From contig NZ_CP139447.1 in assembly GCF_047121295.1 (NCBI RefSeq), positions 4,464,001 to 4,528,000 on the forward strand: a stretch of 64,000 nt of DNA. The letters are read 5' to 3'. Below, piece after piece: positions 43,227 through 51,935 of the stretch (position 1 is the stretch's first letter; every line of letters starts with the position of its first letter). This stretch comes from Longispora sp047121295 (lineage in GTDB: Bacteria; Actinomycetota; Actinomycetes; Mycobacteriales; Micromonosporaceae). Made by a program: the position numbers and the translations under genes. The notes below the pieces were generated by a model that ran no database searches, had not been told where the DNA came from, and saw only the letters and a program-made list of their open reading frames with translations.

Positions 43227-43709
43227 TCAGACGGCAGCGACGACGCCGGCGAGTACCCCGCTGATCATCACCGCGTAGGCCGCGGCGGACACCACCGCCG
43301 TGGCCAGGATCGTCGCGCCGGGCGGCTGGCGGACCAACTGGTAGGCGATCAGGCCCGGCGCGACGAAGCCGAGCGTCTGGTGCACGAACAGCAGCGGGAA
43401 CTCGCTCTGCACCACGAGGAACAACCCCAGTTGCAACACGACGCTGAGCAGGACGACGGCGGCGAACAGCCGCTTGCCGTACAGGATCACCACCTTCTGC
43501 AGCAGCCGGGTGCCGGCGTAGGTCACCCCGGTCATCGCCACCACGATCCCGGCCTGCCGGTAGTCCTGCAACAGGGACAGCGCGAGCCAGCCCGGGGTGA
43601 TCATGCCGCCGGGCGAGAGGTTCGTGGTCAGGTAGCACAGCAGCGAGAACACCAGCCCGGCCCCGAGGGCCAGGGTGGCGGTCTCCGGGGCGAGCTCGAG
43701 GGTGCTCAT
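43227..43709 (-). CDS. pgsC: Poly-gamma-glutamate synthase membrane subunit PgsC (CapC)
   Basis: 160 residues, about four or five membrane segments, with the PgsC hallmarks NLSPGGMITPGWLALSL and TYAGTRLLQKVVILYGKRLFA. It pairs with PgsB in the membrane to polymerise glutamate through gamma-carboxyl amide bonds. Its ATG overlaps the pgsB stop (ATGA), so synthesis is coupled. Last gene of the leftward operon; it meets the MFS gene tail to tail. Confidence 0.88.
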   Translation of the reverse strand: MSTLELAPETATLALGAGLVFSLLCYLTTNLSPGGMITPGWLALSLLQDYRQAGIVVAMTGVTYAGTRLLQKVVILYGKRLFAAVVLLSVVLQLGLFLVVQSEFPLLFVHQTLGFVAPGLIAYQLVRQPPGATILATAVVSAAAYAVMISGVLAGVVAAV

Positions 43710-44908
43710 GGTGTCCTCCGGTGCGGGGTCGCGGGTACGGCCCGGGGCAGCGTGGCCAGCTCCGCGAGGAGCAACTCCCCCTGGCCGTGGATGTTGCCGA
43801 CCGTGACCAGCGAGGTCTCCCCCGTCAGCCCGGCGATGATCTCCTCCAGCAGTTGCCGGGGCGGGCGCCGGCCGCCGAGGTCGAGGACCCGGTCCTGCCA
43901 CCGGGCCGGGACGGTGGCCCGGGCGCTGCGGGTCGGCTCGCCGATCAGGATCACCCGGTCGGGATCCACCTCGCCGATCAGCGTGCCCATCTGCGCGTTG
44001 CGTTCCACCCGGTCGGGCCGGCAGTTGATCACGACCTGCAGGGGGCGGCCGATCAGCCCCTGGGCGTGCAGCCGGTCGATGTTCTGCAGCGTGGAGGCCG
44101 GGTCGTTGGCGGCGAAGATGTTCGCGACCGCGAGGGTGCCGGCGGCGAGGCGGAAGCGCTCGACCGTCAGTACCCCCGGATCGGGTGGCGCGGCCCACAT
44201 GCCCGCCAGCGCGGCGTCCCGCCGCACCCCGCACAGCTCGGCGACCGCGAGGGCGATGGCCACGTTGTCCTTGAACGTGATCCAGCCGAACGCCGACATC
44301 TCCGCGTCGGTGACGTCCTCGGGGTCGACGGCGATCAGCCGGCACCGCCGGCGGCGGGCCTCCGCGCGCAGGATCGCCAGCCGTTCGCGCTCGGCGGTGA
44401 CGCACACCCCGCCCACCGGCATGGACCGCGACAGGGAGCGGGCCACGTCGTCGAGGGTCGGCCCCATCTCGGCCAGGTGGTCCTCCCGGACGTTGCACAG
44501 CACGCCGATCGTGGACTCGATCAGCTTCGACTGGTTGATCTCCTGCAACGCGGGCATCACGGCCATGCACTCGATGACCAGCGCGTCGGGGCGGTAGACC
44601 GCCGCCCGGCGGACGATGCCGATCTGCTCGACGACGTTGGCGATGCCGAACTTGCGGTACACCGGCTCCTCGGACCCGTCGGGGTAGATGAACCGGGCGG
44701 CCGTGCCCGTGGTCTTCGCGACGACCGTCTGTCCGCCGCCGCGCAGCGCCCCGGCGCACAGCCGGGTGATCGAGCTCTTCCCCCGGATGCCGTTGACCAG
44801 CACCCGGACCGGGATGCTCCGCAGGTGCCGGTGGTGGCGGACCTGCTCGATGATGCCCGCGACCAGCAGCGCGAGGCAGAAGCCGAAGAAGACCAGGGTG
44901 AGGATCAT
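43706..44908 (-). CDS. pgsB: Poly-gamma-glutamate synthase ligase subunit PgsB (CapB)
   Basis: 400 residues: an N-terminal membrane helix (LTLVFFGFCLALLVAGII), then a Mur-ligase-like ATP-dependent amide ligase. The P-loop is NGIRGKSSITR (residues 39-49); AKTTGTAARFIYPDG and VIECMAVMPALQEINQ follow, as in CapB. It activates and joins glutamate. The gene starts 7 bases after the HAMP protein and overlaps pgsC. No capA/pgsA (exporter-side phosphatase-fold subunit) or pgsE follows. Confidence 0.9.
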   Translation of the reverse strand: MILTLVFFGFCLALLVAGIIEQVRHHRHLRSIPVRVLVNGIRGKSSITRLCAGALRGGGQTVVAKTTGTAARFIYPDGSEEPVYRKFGIANVVEQIGIVRRAAVYRPDALVIECMAVMPALQEINQSKLIESTIGVLCNVREDHLAEMGPTLDDVARSLSRSMPVGGVCVTAERERLAILRAEARRRRCRLIAVDPEDVTDAEMSAFGWITFKDNVAIALAVAELCGVRRDAALAGMWAAPPDPGVLTVERFRLAAGTLAVANIFAANDPASTLQNIDRLHAQGLIGRPLQVVINCRPDRVERNAQMGTLIGEVDPDRVILIGEPTRSARATVPARWQDRVLDLGGRRPPRQLLEEIIAGLTGETSLVTVGNIHGQGELLLAELATLPRAVPATPHRRTP

Positions 44909-44915
44909 CGCGGCC

Positions 44916-47060
44916 TCAGCTTCCGACCGGCAGGGCGTTCTCCGCCCGGCGGGGACCGGGGATCACGGCCACCTCCACGGTGGAGCCGCGCATCCGGGCC
45001 GCGCCGCCGAGCCGTTCCGGGCCGTCGGTCGCGACCTGCCGGCAGATCTCCAGGCACATCGCGATCGCGCCGACCTCGTCCTGCCGGGCGGCCTCGATGG
45101 GGGTACCGGTGTCCCCCGCCGCCAACCGCTCCGCCGCCCGGGCCACCCGGCGCAGCGGCAGCGCGACGAGGAACAGGTGCCAGCCCAGCCCGATCAGCGC
45201 GACCGCCACCGCCACGAGGGCCACCAGCAGCCTGCGCCGGTCGTCGCGGTGCTCCCACAGGTCCAGGTCGGCGGCCGGGAGTTCGGCGATCACCGCCAGG
45301 CCGAGGTGCTCGGTCGGACTCTCCCGATCGAGAGCCACGGCCGTGACCAGGGACCGCGCGCTGGAGGACTGCGGCGGCCGGCCGGCGAACGCCCCGGCGC
45401 CGGCCGCGCGCGCCTCGCTGCCGCGCACCGTCGCGAACGCCTGGTAACCCTCGGTGTCCACCCAGGTACGAAACCGCTGGTCGACCAGCCGCAGCCGGCC
45501 GTCCGCCCGGCCGAGCAGCCCCGACAGGTGCCGGATGTCGAACTCCGCCACCACACCGCCGCCACCGGGGAGAGCCGAGTACGCGTAGATGGTCGGCACC
45601 CGGCGGACCCGGTCATCGACCCGCACCCCGCTGCCGGCGGGCACCGCGCCCTCGGGACGCAGCGGCGGCCGGCCCGCCCGGTTCGTCAACCGGCCGGCGG
45701 CGTCGACCTGGTACACGCTGCGGAACCGGTCGTCGGTGGCCAGGGCGTCGAGCCGGGACCGCAGGCCCTCCGGTTCGCCCGCGGTCGCCGCCGTCACCTG
45801 GCCCAGCCCGCCGTCGAGGGCCAACTGCACCGACCGGCCGACGATGTCCACCTGGTTTCGCAGGTCGACGGCCACCTGCGCCGGTACCGGGGCCCGGTCG
45901 CCCGCGCCGGGAGCGACGGCCACAACCGCCCAGCCGATCGGCGCGGCGGCGCACAGCACCGCGACCAGCCAGACCGGCGGCGCGAGCCCGGGGCGGGTAC
46001 CCCGGCCGGGCGTGCGCAACCGGCGGAGTCCTGCGGCGATTCGGGCCACCTCGTCGACCCGCCAGCGGGGGGCGTGCGTGCCCGACCCGCCGACCGCCGC
46101 CGCCGACAGGTGCGCGAGCAGCCGGCGCAGCGGGCGCACGATCGCCGCGTGGCCGAGGACCAGGACCAGCGCGGCCACGCCGAGCAGCCCGAGGCCGAGG
46201 GGCAGTCCCCGCCACGGCGAACCCGGCGGGACCTGGGGCTGGCGCACCACTGACACGACCGTGAGGCCGGACTCCCCGGCGGACACCGCCGTGATGACGG
46301 TGGCCGGCGCGTCGCCGCCGGCCCCCGACACGGCCGTGCCGCCCCGGGAGGTCTCGGCTCCGGCCGCCGGAGTGCCGTCCCGGAGTCCGGCGGCGACCGC
46401 CCGGGCGACCAGCGGCGCCAGCACCGGGTCCTCGGCGCTGACCGGGGCGCCCTGGGCGACCGCCCAGCCGCCGTTCCGGGGGGCGAACACGAGGCTCTGC
46501 CCGTGGTCGGCGTCGATCCAGGCGAGCCGGGTGCGCAGGGGCATGGTCGCGGTGAGGGTCCGGCCGTCGGCCAGGGGCGCGAAGCCCACCAGGTGCACGC
46601 CGGCCGCGTCCCGGACCGTCGTCAGCCCCGCCGTCGACGGGCGCATGGCGACCACCCCGGGCTGGACCGGCTTGCCGTTCGCCGCGATCGGGACGGCGCC
46701 GTTCAGCACGGTCGCGCCCCGCCAGCCCGACGCCCCGACCACGGACCGCACCAGGCGGTCGGCGTCGCGGGCGGCGCCGGGACGGCCGTAGTTCTCGGCC
46801 GCCGACGTCAGCGCCTGCAGCTCTGTGGCGGCCGTGGCCCGCACGCCCGCCGCGACGAGCCGGGTGGTGTGCAACTGCGACTCCACGACCGCTGCCGGCA
46901 CCTCGGGCCGGGTCGGACCGGCGAGGAGGAGCACCGTGGCCACCGCGAGGAGGACGAGCGCCAGGGCGCACATCCGGGACGGCACCGCCGCCCCCGCGGG
47001 GAAGCGCGGCCGGGGGATCTGCCGGTCCAGACAGGTCCGAAGCCACTCGCCAGCGCCCAT
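44916..47060 (-). CDS. Double-sensor membrane protein with two HAMP-like segments
   Basis: 714 residues arranged as two repeats: membrane helix, extracytoplasmic domain of about 200 residues (first about 50-270, second about 390-590), membrane helix and a HAMP-like coil (ARIAAGLRRL near 340; RVARAAERLAAGDTGTPIE near 650). There is no kinase, cyclase or methyl-accepting module after the second HAMP. The outer parts look like dCACHE-type ligand binders. Located first in the pgsB-pgsC operon, it could sense the polymer or substitute for the missing CapA. Function inferred from position only. Confidence 0.65.
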   Translation of the reverse strand: MGAGEWLRTCLDRQIPRPRFPAGAAVPSRMCALALVLLAVATVLLLAGPTRPEVPAAVVESQLHTTRLVAAGVRATAATELQALTSAAENYGRPGAARDADRLVRSVVGASGWRGATVLNGAVPIAANGKPVQPGVVAMRPSTAGLTTVRDAAGVHLVGFAPLADGRTLTATMPLRTRLAWIDADHGQSLVFAPRNGGWAVAQGAPVSAEDPVLAPLVARAVAAGLRDGTPAAGAETSRGGTAVSGAGGDAPATVITAVSAGESGLTVVSVVRQPQVPPGSPWRGLPLGLGLLGVAALVLVLGHAAIVRPLRRLLAHLSAAAVGGSGTHAPRWRVDEVARIAAGLRRLRTPGRGTRPGLAPPVWLVAVLCAAAPIGWAVVAVAPGAGDRAPVPAQVAVDLRNQVDIVGRSVQLALDGGLGQVTAATAGEPEGLRSRLDALATDDRFRSVYQVDAAGRLTNRAGRPPLRPEGAVPAGSGVRVDDRVRRVPTIYAYSALPGGGGVVAEFDIRHLSGLLGRADGRLRLVDQRFRTWVDTEGYQAFATVRGSEARAAGAGAFAGRPPQSSSARSLVTAVALDRESPTEHLGLAVIAELPAADLDLWEHRDDRRRLLVALVAVAVALIGLGWHLFLVALPLRRVARAAERLAAGDTGTPIEAARQDEVGAIAMCLEICRQVATDGPERLGGAARMRGSTVEVAVIPGPRRAENALPVGS

Positions 47061-47104
47061 GGTCCGCCTCCGATTCGTCCCGACTCCCCTCGGGCCGTAC
47101 GGAG

Positions 47105-47165
47105 CGTAGCCATCGACAGGTTTAAGAGGTTTCTAAATGTTCGCTATCGCAGGCCTAAGACGGAC
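47105..47165 (-). promoter_or_regulatory. A+T-rich promoter region of the pgs operon with direct repeats
   Basis: A stretch of unusually low G+C for this window holds AGGTTT at 47118-47123 and again at 47127-47132, nine bases apart, and TTAGGC/TTAGAA-like boxes on the minus strand. OmpR-type regulators bind such direct repeats, so the response regulator at 48.7 kb is a candidate. The rest of the 130-base space shows nothing else. Confidence 0.35.
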
Positions 47166-47189
47166 TTGACCGGTGAGTCCCCTGTGCGG

Positions 47190-48080
47190 TCAGGGCGAGG
47201 GCAGGTCGGCGGCGACCAGCGCCCGGGCCAGAGCGGACCGCCGCGCCGGGTCGGATCTCGTGGACCAGCTCGTCTCCAGGTGCACGAACACCGCGCCGTG
47301 CTCCACCGCCGTCGCGCTCTGGACGTTGGACATGCCCTCCAGCTGCCCGCACCGCTCCTGCCAGGCCCGGCAGACCGCGAAGCCCGCCGCGCCGAGCTGG
47401 TCGGCGACCCGGAGCGGGCCGGGGCCGGGCGAGACCTGGCCGGTGGAGATCACCGCCTCGGTGCCGCGCAGGTTCTTGTCGGCGAACCCGTGCAGTTGGA
47501 GCTGGGCCAGGCCGTGCCGGGCGTACTCGCCGGCGAGGGCGTGGAACACCGTGTCCTCGTGGTGGGCGACGTCGGCCGCGCCGCCGCCCGCCTGCCGGTG
47601 CGCGCCGGCCACCAGCAGCACCGTGCCGGGCACCGCGCGGAACAGGTCGAGCCCGATGTCCTCGGTGCGCAGGTCGTACGCGGGATGCGGCACCTCGACC
47701 ACCCAACGCGCGGGGGCGGAGGTGTCCACCAGCAGGAGGCCCCAGGCCCGGTCGGTGCGGGGGTCGCTGGCGTACACGGTGAACGCGCGGCCGGTGGCCG
47801 GGTCGGTGCCGTGCGCCGAGGGCATGCCCAGCCGGGCCAGTTGTTCGGCGCCCTTGTCCGCCCTGCCGGCGAGCAGCAGCCCGACGGCGTCCCCGGCGAC
47901 CTCGCGCTCGTCGGGGCGGGGCGGCCGGTACCGGCCGTCCGGTTTCAGCGCGGCGACGTGCTCGGCGATCAGCCGGGCCGGGTCGGCGGCGGAGGGCGCG
48001 GCCGGCGGGGGGTCCCCGCCACAGCCGACCAGCGCGGACGCCGCGAGCAGCGCGACTATGAGCGCCCGGGGGGCCCTCAC
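47190..48080 (-). CDS. Lipoprotein with a metallohydrolase-like His/Glu pattern
   Basis: 296 residues from GTG 48080. Lipobox SALVGC. The conserved core reads VVEVPHPAYDLRTEDIG, then LLVAGAHRQ ... ADVAHHEDTVFHALA ... QLQLHGFAD and FVHLE. The H-x7-E pair plus later His resembles zinc amidohydrolases or carboxypeptidases, but I do not recognise the family with certainty. Its start overlaps the upstream gene's stop (GTGA), so the two are coupled. Beside pgsBC it could trim or release a gamma-glutamyl polymer; inference only. Confidence 0.6.
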   Translation of the reverse strand: MRAPRALIVALLAASALVGCGGDPPPAAPSAADPARLIAEHVAALKPDGRYRPPRPDEREVAGDAVGLLLAGRADKGAEQLARLGMPSAHGTDPATGRAFTVYASDPRTDRAWGLLLVDTSAPARWVVEVPHPAYDLRTEDIGLDLFRAVPGTVLLVAGAHRQAGGGAADVAHHEDTVFHALAGEYARHGLAQLQLHGFADKNLRGTEAVISTGQVSPGPGPLRVADQLGAAGFAVCRAWQERCGQLEGMSNVQSATAVEHGAVFVHLETSWSTRSDPARRSALARALVAADLPSP

Positions 48081-48598
48081 CACGTGCCGTCCTCGAACAC
48101 GTCCTCCTCGTACACGTCCGCCTTCGTCACGCCCGGTTTCTCCCAATACGCCTCGACGGTACTCAGGTGCCCCAACCAGTCCAGCCGCACGGTGGCCCGG
48201 GCCCTGTGGTCCCCGGTGATCCGCACCCGGACGTCCGGGTCGTAGGGCTCCACACTGGTCACCGACACCTTGCCGTGGTCGTAGGTCAGCGTGACGGTAC
48301 CCCCGTCGGTGTACACCACCCGCACCACGGTGTCCGGGCCGTCGGAGCGCAGGGTCGGGCTCGGCGTGGGCCGGGGCGGCGGGGTGGGCGACTCCCGGGG
48401 GCGCACCTGGGCGAGCGGCGCGGCCGTGGGCGCGGGGGCCGGGGTGGCCGACCGGGTCCGGGCCGGCGGCAGTGGCCGGCTCTGTTCGGTGCCCGCGACG
48501 AACGCCGGGGACACGATCAGCCACACCGCCCCACCCACGAGCGCGGCGGCGGCCGGCCAGACGAACACGGTGACAGTCCATCGACGCATGTGCCGCAT
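48077..48598 (-). CDS. Membrane-anchored protein with Pro-Thr linker and beta domain
   Basis: 173 residues; ATG 48598 or 48589. One N-terminal membrane helix (about 9-35), a Pro/Ala/Thr/Arg-rich linker (about 40-85), and an outer domain of about 85 residues (DTVVRVVYTDGGTVTLTYDHG ... VRVRITGDHRARATV) that ends in the acidic EEDVFEDGTW. No family recognised. Coupled to the lipoprotein gene by a 4-base overlap. Confidence 0.65.
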   Translation of the reverse strand: MRHMRRWTVTVFVWPAAAALVGGAVWLIVSPAFVAGTEQSRPLPPARTRSATPAPAPTAAPLAQVRPRESPTPPPRPTPSPTLRSDGPDTVVRVVYTDGGTVTLTYDHGKVSVTSVEPYDPDVRVRITGDHRARATVRLDWLGHLSTVEAYWEKPGVTKADVYEEDVFEDGTW

Positions 48599-48658
48599 TA
48601 TCCATCAATCCGTCCACGTTGGGTCGACATCCAATTTCACGAGAGTATGGTGCCCACC

Positions 48659-49345
48659 ATGCCGCGTGTACTGGTGATCGAGGACGAGCCTGGCATCCGC
48701 CACACCCTGCTCCGGGAGCTGGGTGCGTACGGTCACAGCGTGCAAGCGGTGGGTAGCGCCATGGCGGGGTTACGCGCCGTCACCGGGGCCGAGCCCGACG
48801 TCGTGCTGCTCGACCTCGGCCTGCCCGACCTCGACGGCGCGGTGCTGCTCACCATGATCCGCGCCTCGACCCAGGTGCCGGTGATCGTGGCCACGGCCCG
48901 CGACGACGAGCGCGACATGGTCCGCCTCCTCGACCAGGGCGCCGACGACTACGTCATCAAGCCGTTCTCCGTCGAACAGATCGCCGCCCGGGTGCGCGCG
49001 GTGCTGCGCCGCACCCTGCGGGACGGGCCCACCCCGCCGCTGGTGCTCGGCGCGCTCACCGTCGACCCGACGGCCCGGGAGGCCCGCCTCGACGGGGTGA
49101 CGCTGCCGCTGAGCAGGCGGGAGTTCGACCTGCTCGCCTACCTCGCGGCCCGGCCCGGGCAGGTGGTGACCCGCAAACAGCTGCTGGCCGAGGTGTGGCG
49201 GTTCACCTTCAGCGAGGACGACGGCACCGTCGACGTGCACCTGTCGTGGCTGCGCCGCAAGCTGGGCGAGACGGCGGCCGCGCCCCGGTACCTGCACACG
49301 GTGCGCGGCGTCGGCATCAAGCTGATCGCGCGCCCGGAGGGCTGA
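48659..49345 (+). CDS. OmpR-family response regulator
   Basis: 228 residues from ATG 48659 (an in-frame ATG lies at 48647). Receiver domain with acidic pocket E8/D9, phospho-acceptor D52 (LLDLGLPDLDG) and K in DYVIKPFS; C-terminal winged helix with VDVHLSWLRRKLGE and VRGVGIKLI. It diverges from the anchored-protein/lipoprotein genes and converges on the histidine kinase gene, overlapping it by 29 bases. Likely targets are the flanking envelope genes. Confidence 0.88.
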   Translation: MPRVLVIEDEPGIRHTLLRELGAYGHSVQAVGSAMAGLRAVTGAEPDVVLLDLGLPDLDGAVLLTMIRASTQVPVIVATARDDERDMVRLLDQGADDYVIKPFSVEQIAARVRAVLRRTLRDGPTPPLVLGALTVDPTAREARLDGVTLPLSRREFDLLAYLAARPGQVVTRKQLLAEVWRFTFSEDDGTVDVHLSWLRRKLGETAAAPRYLHTVRGVGIKLIARPEG

Positions 49346-50630
49346 CGGTCGGCAGCCGCAGGGCGATCCGCGCCCCGCCCAGCGGGGAGGACGTGACCGA
49401 CAGGCTGCCGCCGTACGCGTCGGCGACCCGGCGCGCGATGTCCAGGCCCAGCCCGGTGGACTGGCCCCCGCTCGTCCCCCGGCGCACCGCGAGCTCCGGC
49501 TCGGGGATGCCCGGCCCGGCGTCGTCGACGGCGAGGACGACGGCCCCGCGTTCCCGGCGCAGGCCCACGTGGCAGGCCGCCCCGTGCGGGGTGTGGTGGA
49601 ACACGTTGGACAGCAGCGCGTCCAGCACCTCCTGCACGCTCTCGGCGGGCACCGGGACCCGCACGGGGACGTCGAGGCCGTACCGGTGCCATCCGCGCTC
49701 CTGGTCCTCGGCCAGCACCGCCCAGAACGCGGTCCGGCCGGCCACCACCTCGGCGAGGTCGCAGGAGCCGTTCTCCCGGACGACGAGCGGCCGGCGGGCC
49801 CGGGCCACGATGCCGTCCACCTCGGAGCTCAGCCCCTCGCTCGCCTCGACCACCCGGTCCCGGGCCGGGCCGGCGGGCAGGGACGCCGCGTTGAGCCGCA
49901 GCACGGTGAGCGGAGTGCGCAGCCGGTGCGACAGGTCGGCGACCAGCTCGCGTTCCATCGCCAGCAGGGTCGTGATCCGGGCGGCCATCGCGTTGAACGC
50001 CACCCCGGCGGTCTGGGTCTCCACCGGCCCGGCCGGTACGACCCGGACGCCCAGGTCGCCCGAGCCCAGCCGCTCGGCGGCGACCGCCAGGGCGGTGCTC
50101 GACCGGACCACCTGCCGGGCCAGCCGGTCGGCGAGCAGCGCCGCGGCGACCAGCAGGATCGCGGCCAGACCGAGCAGCCCCAGCCAGGCGGTCCGGACCC
50201 GCCGGTCCGCGTCGGCCTCCGGCACGTACACCTCGGCGACCGCCACCTCGCCGTCGCCGACCGCGACGGGGCGCAGGTGCGCGTAGCCGCCGGCCACCGG
50301 GAAATCCCCGGCCCTGCCGCTGGTCGCGGTCGCCGCCCACTGCCCGGCGCTGGCCCGGGGGCCGCTCGCCGGGCCGACGAGCCGGCCGTCCGGCAGCCGC
50401 ACCACGACCAGCCCCCGGTTCGCGGCCGGCAGCGCGGCGAGCGCGTCGGCCACCTCCCGGGGATCGGTGGTCACCCGGAGCACGGCGGCGATCGCGTCGG
50501 CGTCGCGGTGCGCATTGCTCTGGTCACGTTCGGTCGCGGTGTACCGCGCGAACCACGCCAGCGGCACGGCGAACCCCACGATCACCAGCGCGGTGACCGC
50601 GAGCGCCACCCACACGAGGGTGCGCCTCAC
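49317..50630 (-). CDS. Sensor histidine kinase, convergent with its likely response regulator
   Basis: 437 residues from GTG 50630. Membrane helices at about 7-28 and 148-170 enclose a small outer sensor (about 30-145). HAMP-like region (about 172-225), H-box LVADLSHRLRTPL with H235, N-box LDALLSNVFHHTPHG, G boxes DDAGPGIP and STGLGLDIA. Kinase and regulator genes lie on opposite strands with their 3' ends overlapping by 29 bases, an arrangement that would make antisense transcripts. It diverges from the retropepsin-7TM gene. Confidence 0.87.
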   Translation of the reverse strand: MRRTLVWVALAVTALVIVGFAVPLAWFARYTATERDQSNAHRDADAIAAVLRVTTDPREVADALAALPAANRGLVVVRLPDGRLVGPASGPRASAGQWAATATSGRAGDFPVAGGYAHLRPVAVGDGEVAVAEVYVPEADADRRVRTAWLGLLGLAAILLVAAALLADRLARQVVRSSTALAVAAERLGSGDLGVRVVPAGPVETQTAGVAFNAMAARITTLLAMERELVADLSHRLRTPLTVLRLNAASLPAGPARDRVVEASEGLSSEVDGIVARARRPLVVRENGSCDLAEVVAGRTAFWAVLAEDQERGWHRYGLDVPVRVPVPAESVQEVLDALLSNVFHHTPHGAACHVGLRRERGAVVLAVDDAGPGIPEPELAVRRGTSGGQSTGLGLDIARRVADAYGGSLSVTSSPLGGARIALRLPTVSPPGARSA

Positions 50631-50804
50631 CGGGGCGGTCCGAGCGACATGCGCTATCTCTAGCACACCGCGAGGCGGCGGCAGGGCGGGCCGGTACCCC
50701 CGAAAAGCACGTTCGTCATCGGCCTCGGGCCGATCGTCACTACCGCAGGCCGCCGGCCGGCCCGGAGGCTCGTCAGGACGGGTGGCCCGACGAGAGGACG
50801 TTTC

Positions 50805-51935
50805 ATGGCGTGGCGTGACAGGCGGATGCCGGTAGTGCTCAAGGTGCTCGCGGCGACCCTCGGGCTGGGGATCCTGGTCCTGGCGGTGCTCGCCTCCCCC
50901 ACCCGGTCCCTGTCGCGGTCCCAGCACACCGTGGGCGAGCGGGAGATGGTCCGGATCACCGGTCCGACCGGCAGGTCCGTGGAGGCCCTGGCGATCATCG
51001 ACACCGGCGCCTCCACGTCCTCGATGGACACCGCCCTGGCCCGCGAGCTCGGCTTCGACCTGGCCCACGCGCCCCGGGTGACGGTCGCCTCCGCCCTCGG
51101 CCGGGAGGAACGCCCGGTCGTCGACGCGGCGCTGCAACTGGCCGGCCGGTCGATCACGACGAAGGTGAACGTCAACAGCCGGGCCAAGCGCGAGACCCCG
51201 GTGCTGCTGGGCCGCCAGGACGTCCAGGGCTTCCAGGTGGCCGTGGGCAAGAGGCTGCTGACCCGGCCCGACGCGGCCGTGGCTCCCTCGGCGGTGCGGA
51301 TCCTGTTCACCAAGGCCCCGTCGATCGACGCGGTGTCCCTGATGGCGCTGCTGCCCCTCGCGGCCCTCCTGATCGTGCTCCTGCGGGTCGTCGTCGGGCT
51401 GAACACGCTGGGCACGTTCAGCCCGGTGCTGCTGGCCCTGGCGTACGCGCAGTCCGGCCTGCCCCTGGGGCTGGGGCTGACGGCGGTGATGCTCGCGCTC
51501 GGCTTCGTCGTGCAGCCCCTGCTGCGCCGGCTGCACCTGCCCCGGGTCGCCCGGCTCGGCGTGTTGATCGGCGTGGTCACCACAGGGTTGATCGGGACCC
51601 AGCTGGCGCTCGGCGCGGCCGACCTCGCCGACTCGTTCGGAACCACCCTGCCGGTGGTGGTCACCGCGATCATCACCGAGCGGCTGTGGGAGCAGTGGGA
51701 TCTCGACGGGGTACGCGCCGCGGCGGTCGGCGCGGCCCTCACCGTCGGGGCGGCGATCCTGGTGGCGCTGCTGATGCTCACCCCGTACGTGCGGCACGTC
51801 GCCGAGGCCGTGCCCCTGCAACTGGCGATCGTGTGCGCGGTGTGGACGGCCGTGGTCGGCACGTACCGTGGCCTGCGGCTGACCGAGCTGCTGCGGTTCA
51901 CCCCCGCCGCCCGGTCGCAGGGCACGGCGGCATGA
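50805..51935 (+). CDS. Retropepsin-like domain fused to a 7-TM domain
   Basis: 376 residues: an N-terminal membrane helix (about 12-30), an outer aspartic-protease-like domain (about 40-165) with the catalytic motif IIDTGASTSSMD (D66) and LLGRQDVQGFQV, then about seven membrane helices (about 180-360). The first part matches the RimB/retropepsin-like family and the second the 7TM domain usually fused to an inactive transglutaminase. These families recur in gene neighbourhoods with RimK-like ATP-grasp ligases. Its stop overlaps the start of such a ligase (ATGA). ATG 50805 has GAGAGG upstream. Confidence 0.78.
   Translation: MAWRDRRMPVVLKVLAATLGLGILVLAVLASPTRSLSRSQHTVGEREMVRITGPTGRSVEALAIIDTGASTSSMDTALARELGFDLAHAPRVTVASALGREERPVVDAALQLAGRSITTKVNVNSRAKRETPVLLGRQDVQGFQVAVGKRLLTRPDAAVAPSAVRILFTKAPSIDAVSLMALLPLAALLIVLLRVVVGLNTLGTFSPVLLALAYAQSGLPLGLGLTAVMLALGFVVQPLLRRLHLPRVARLGVLIGVVTTGLIGTQLALGAADLADSFGTTLPVVVTAIITERLWEQWDLDGVRAAAVGAALTVGAAILVALLMLTPYVRHVAEAVPLQLAIVCAVWTAVVGTYRGLRLTELLRFTPAARSQGTAA

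Noticed and set aside
49317..51821. Very long minus-strand frame extending the histidine kinase upstream
   Set aside because: Beyond GTG 50630 the text is the complement of the retropepsin-7TM gene and has no membrane or sensor features.
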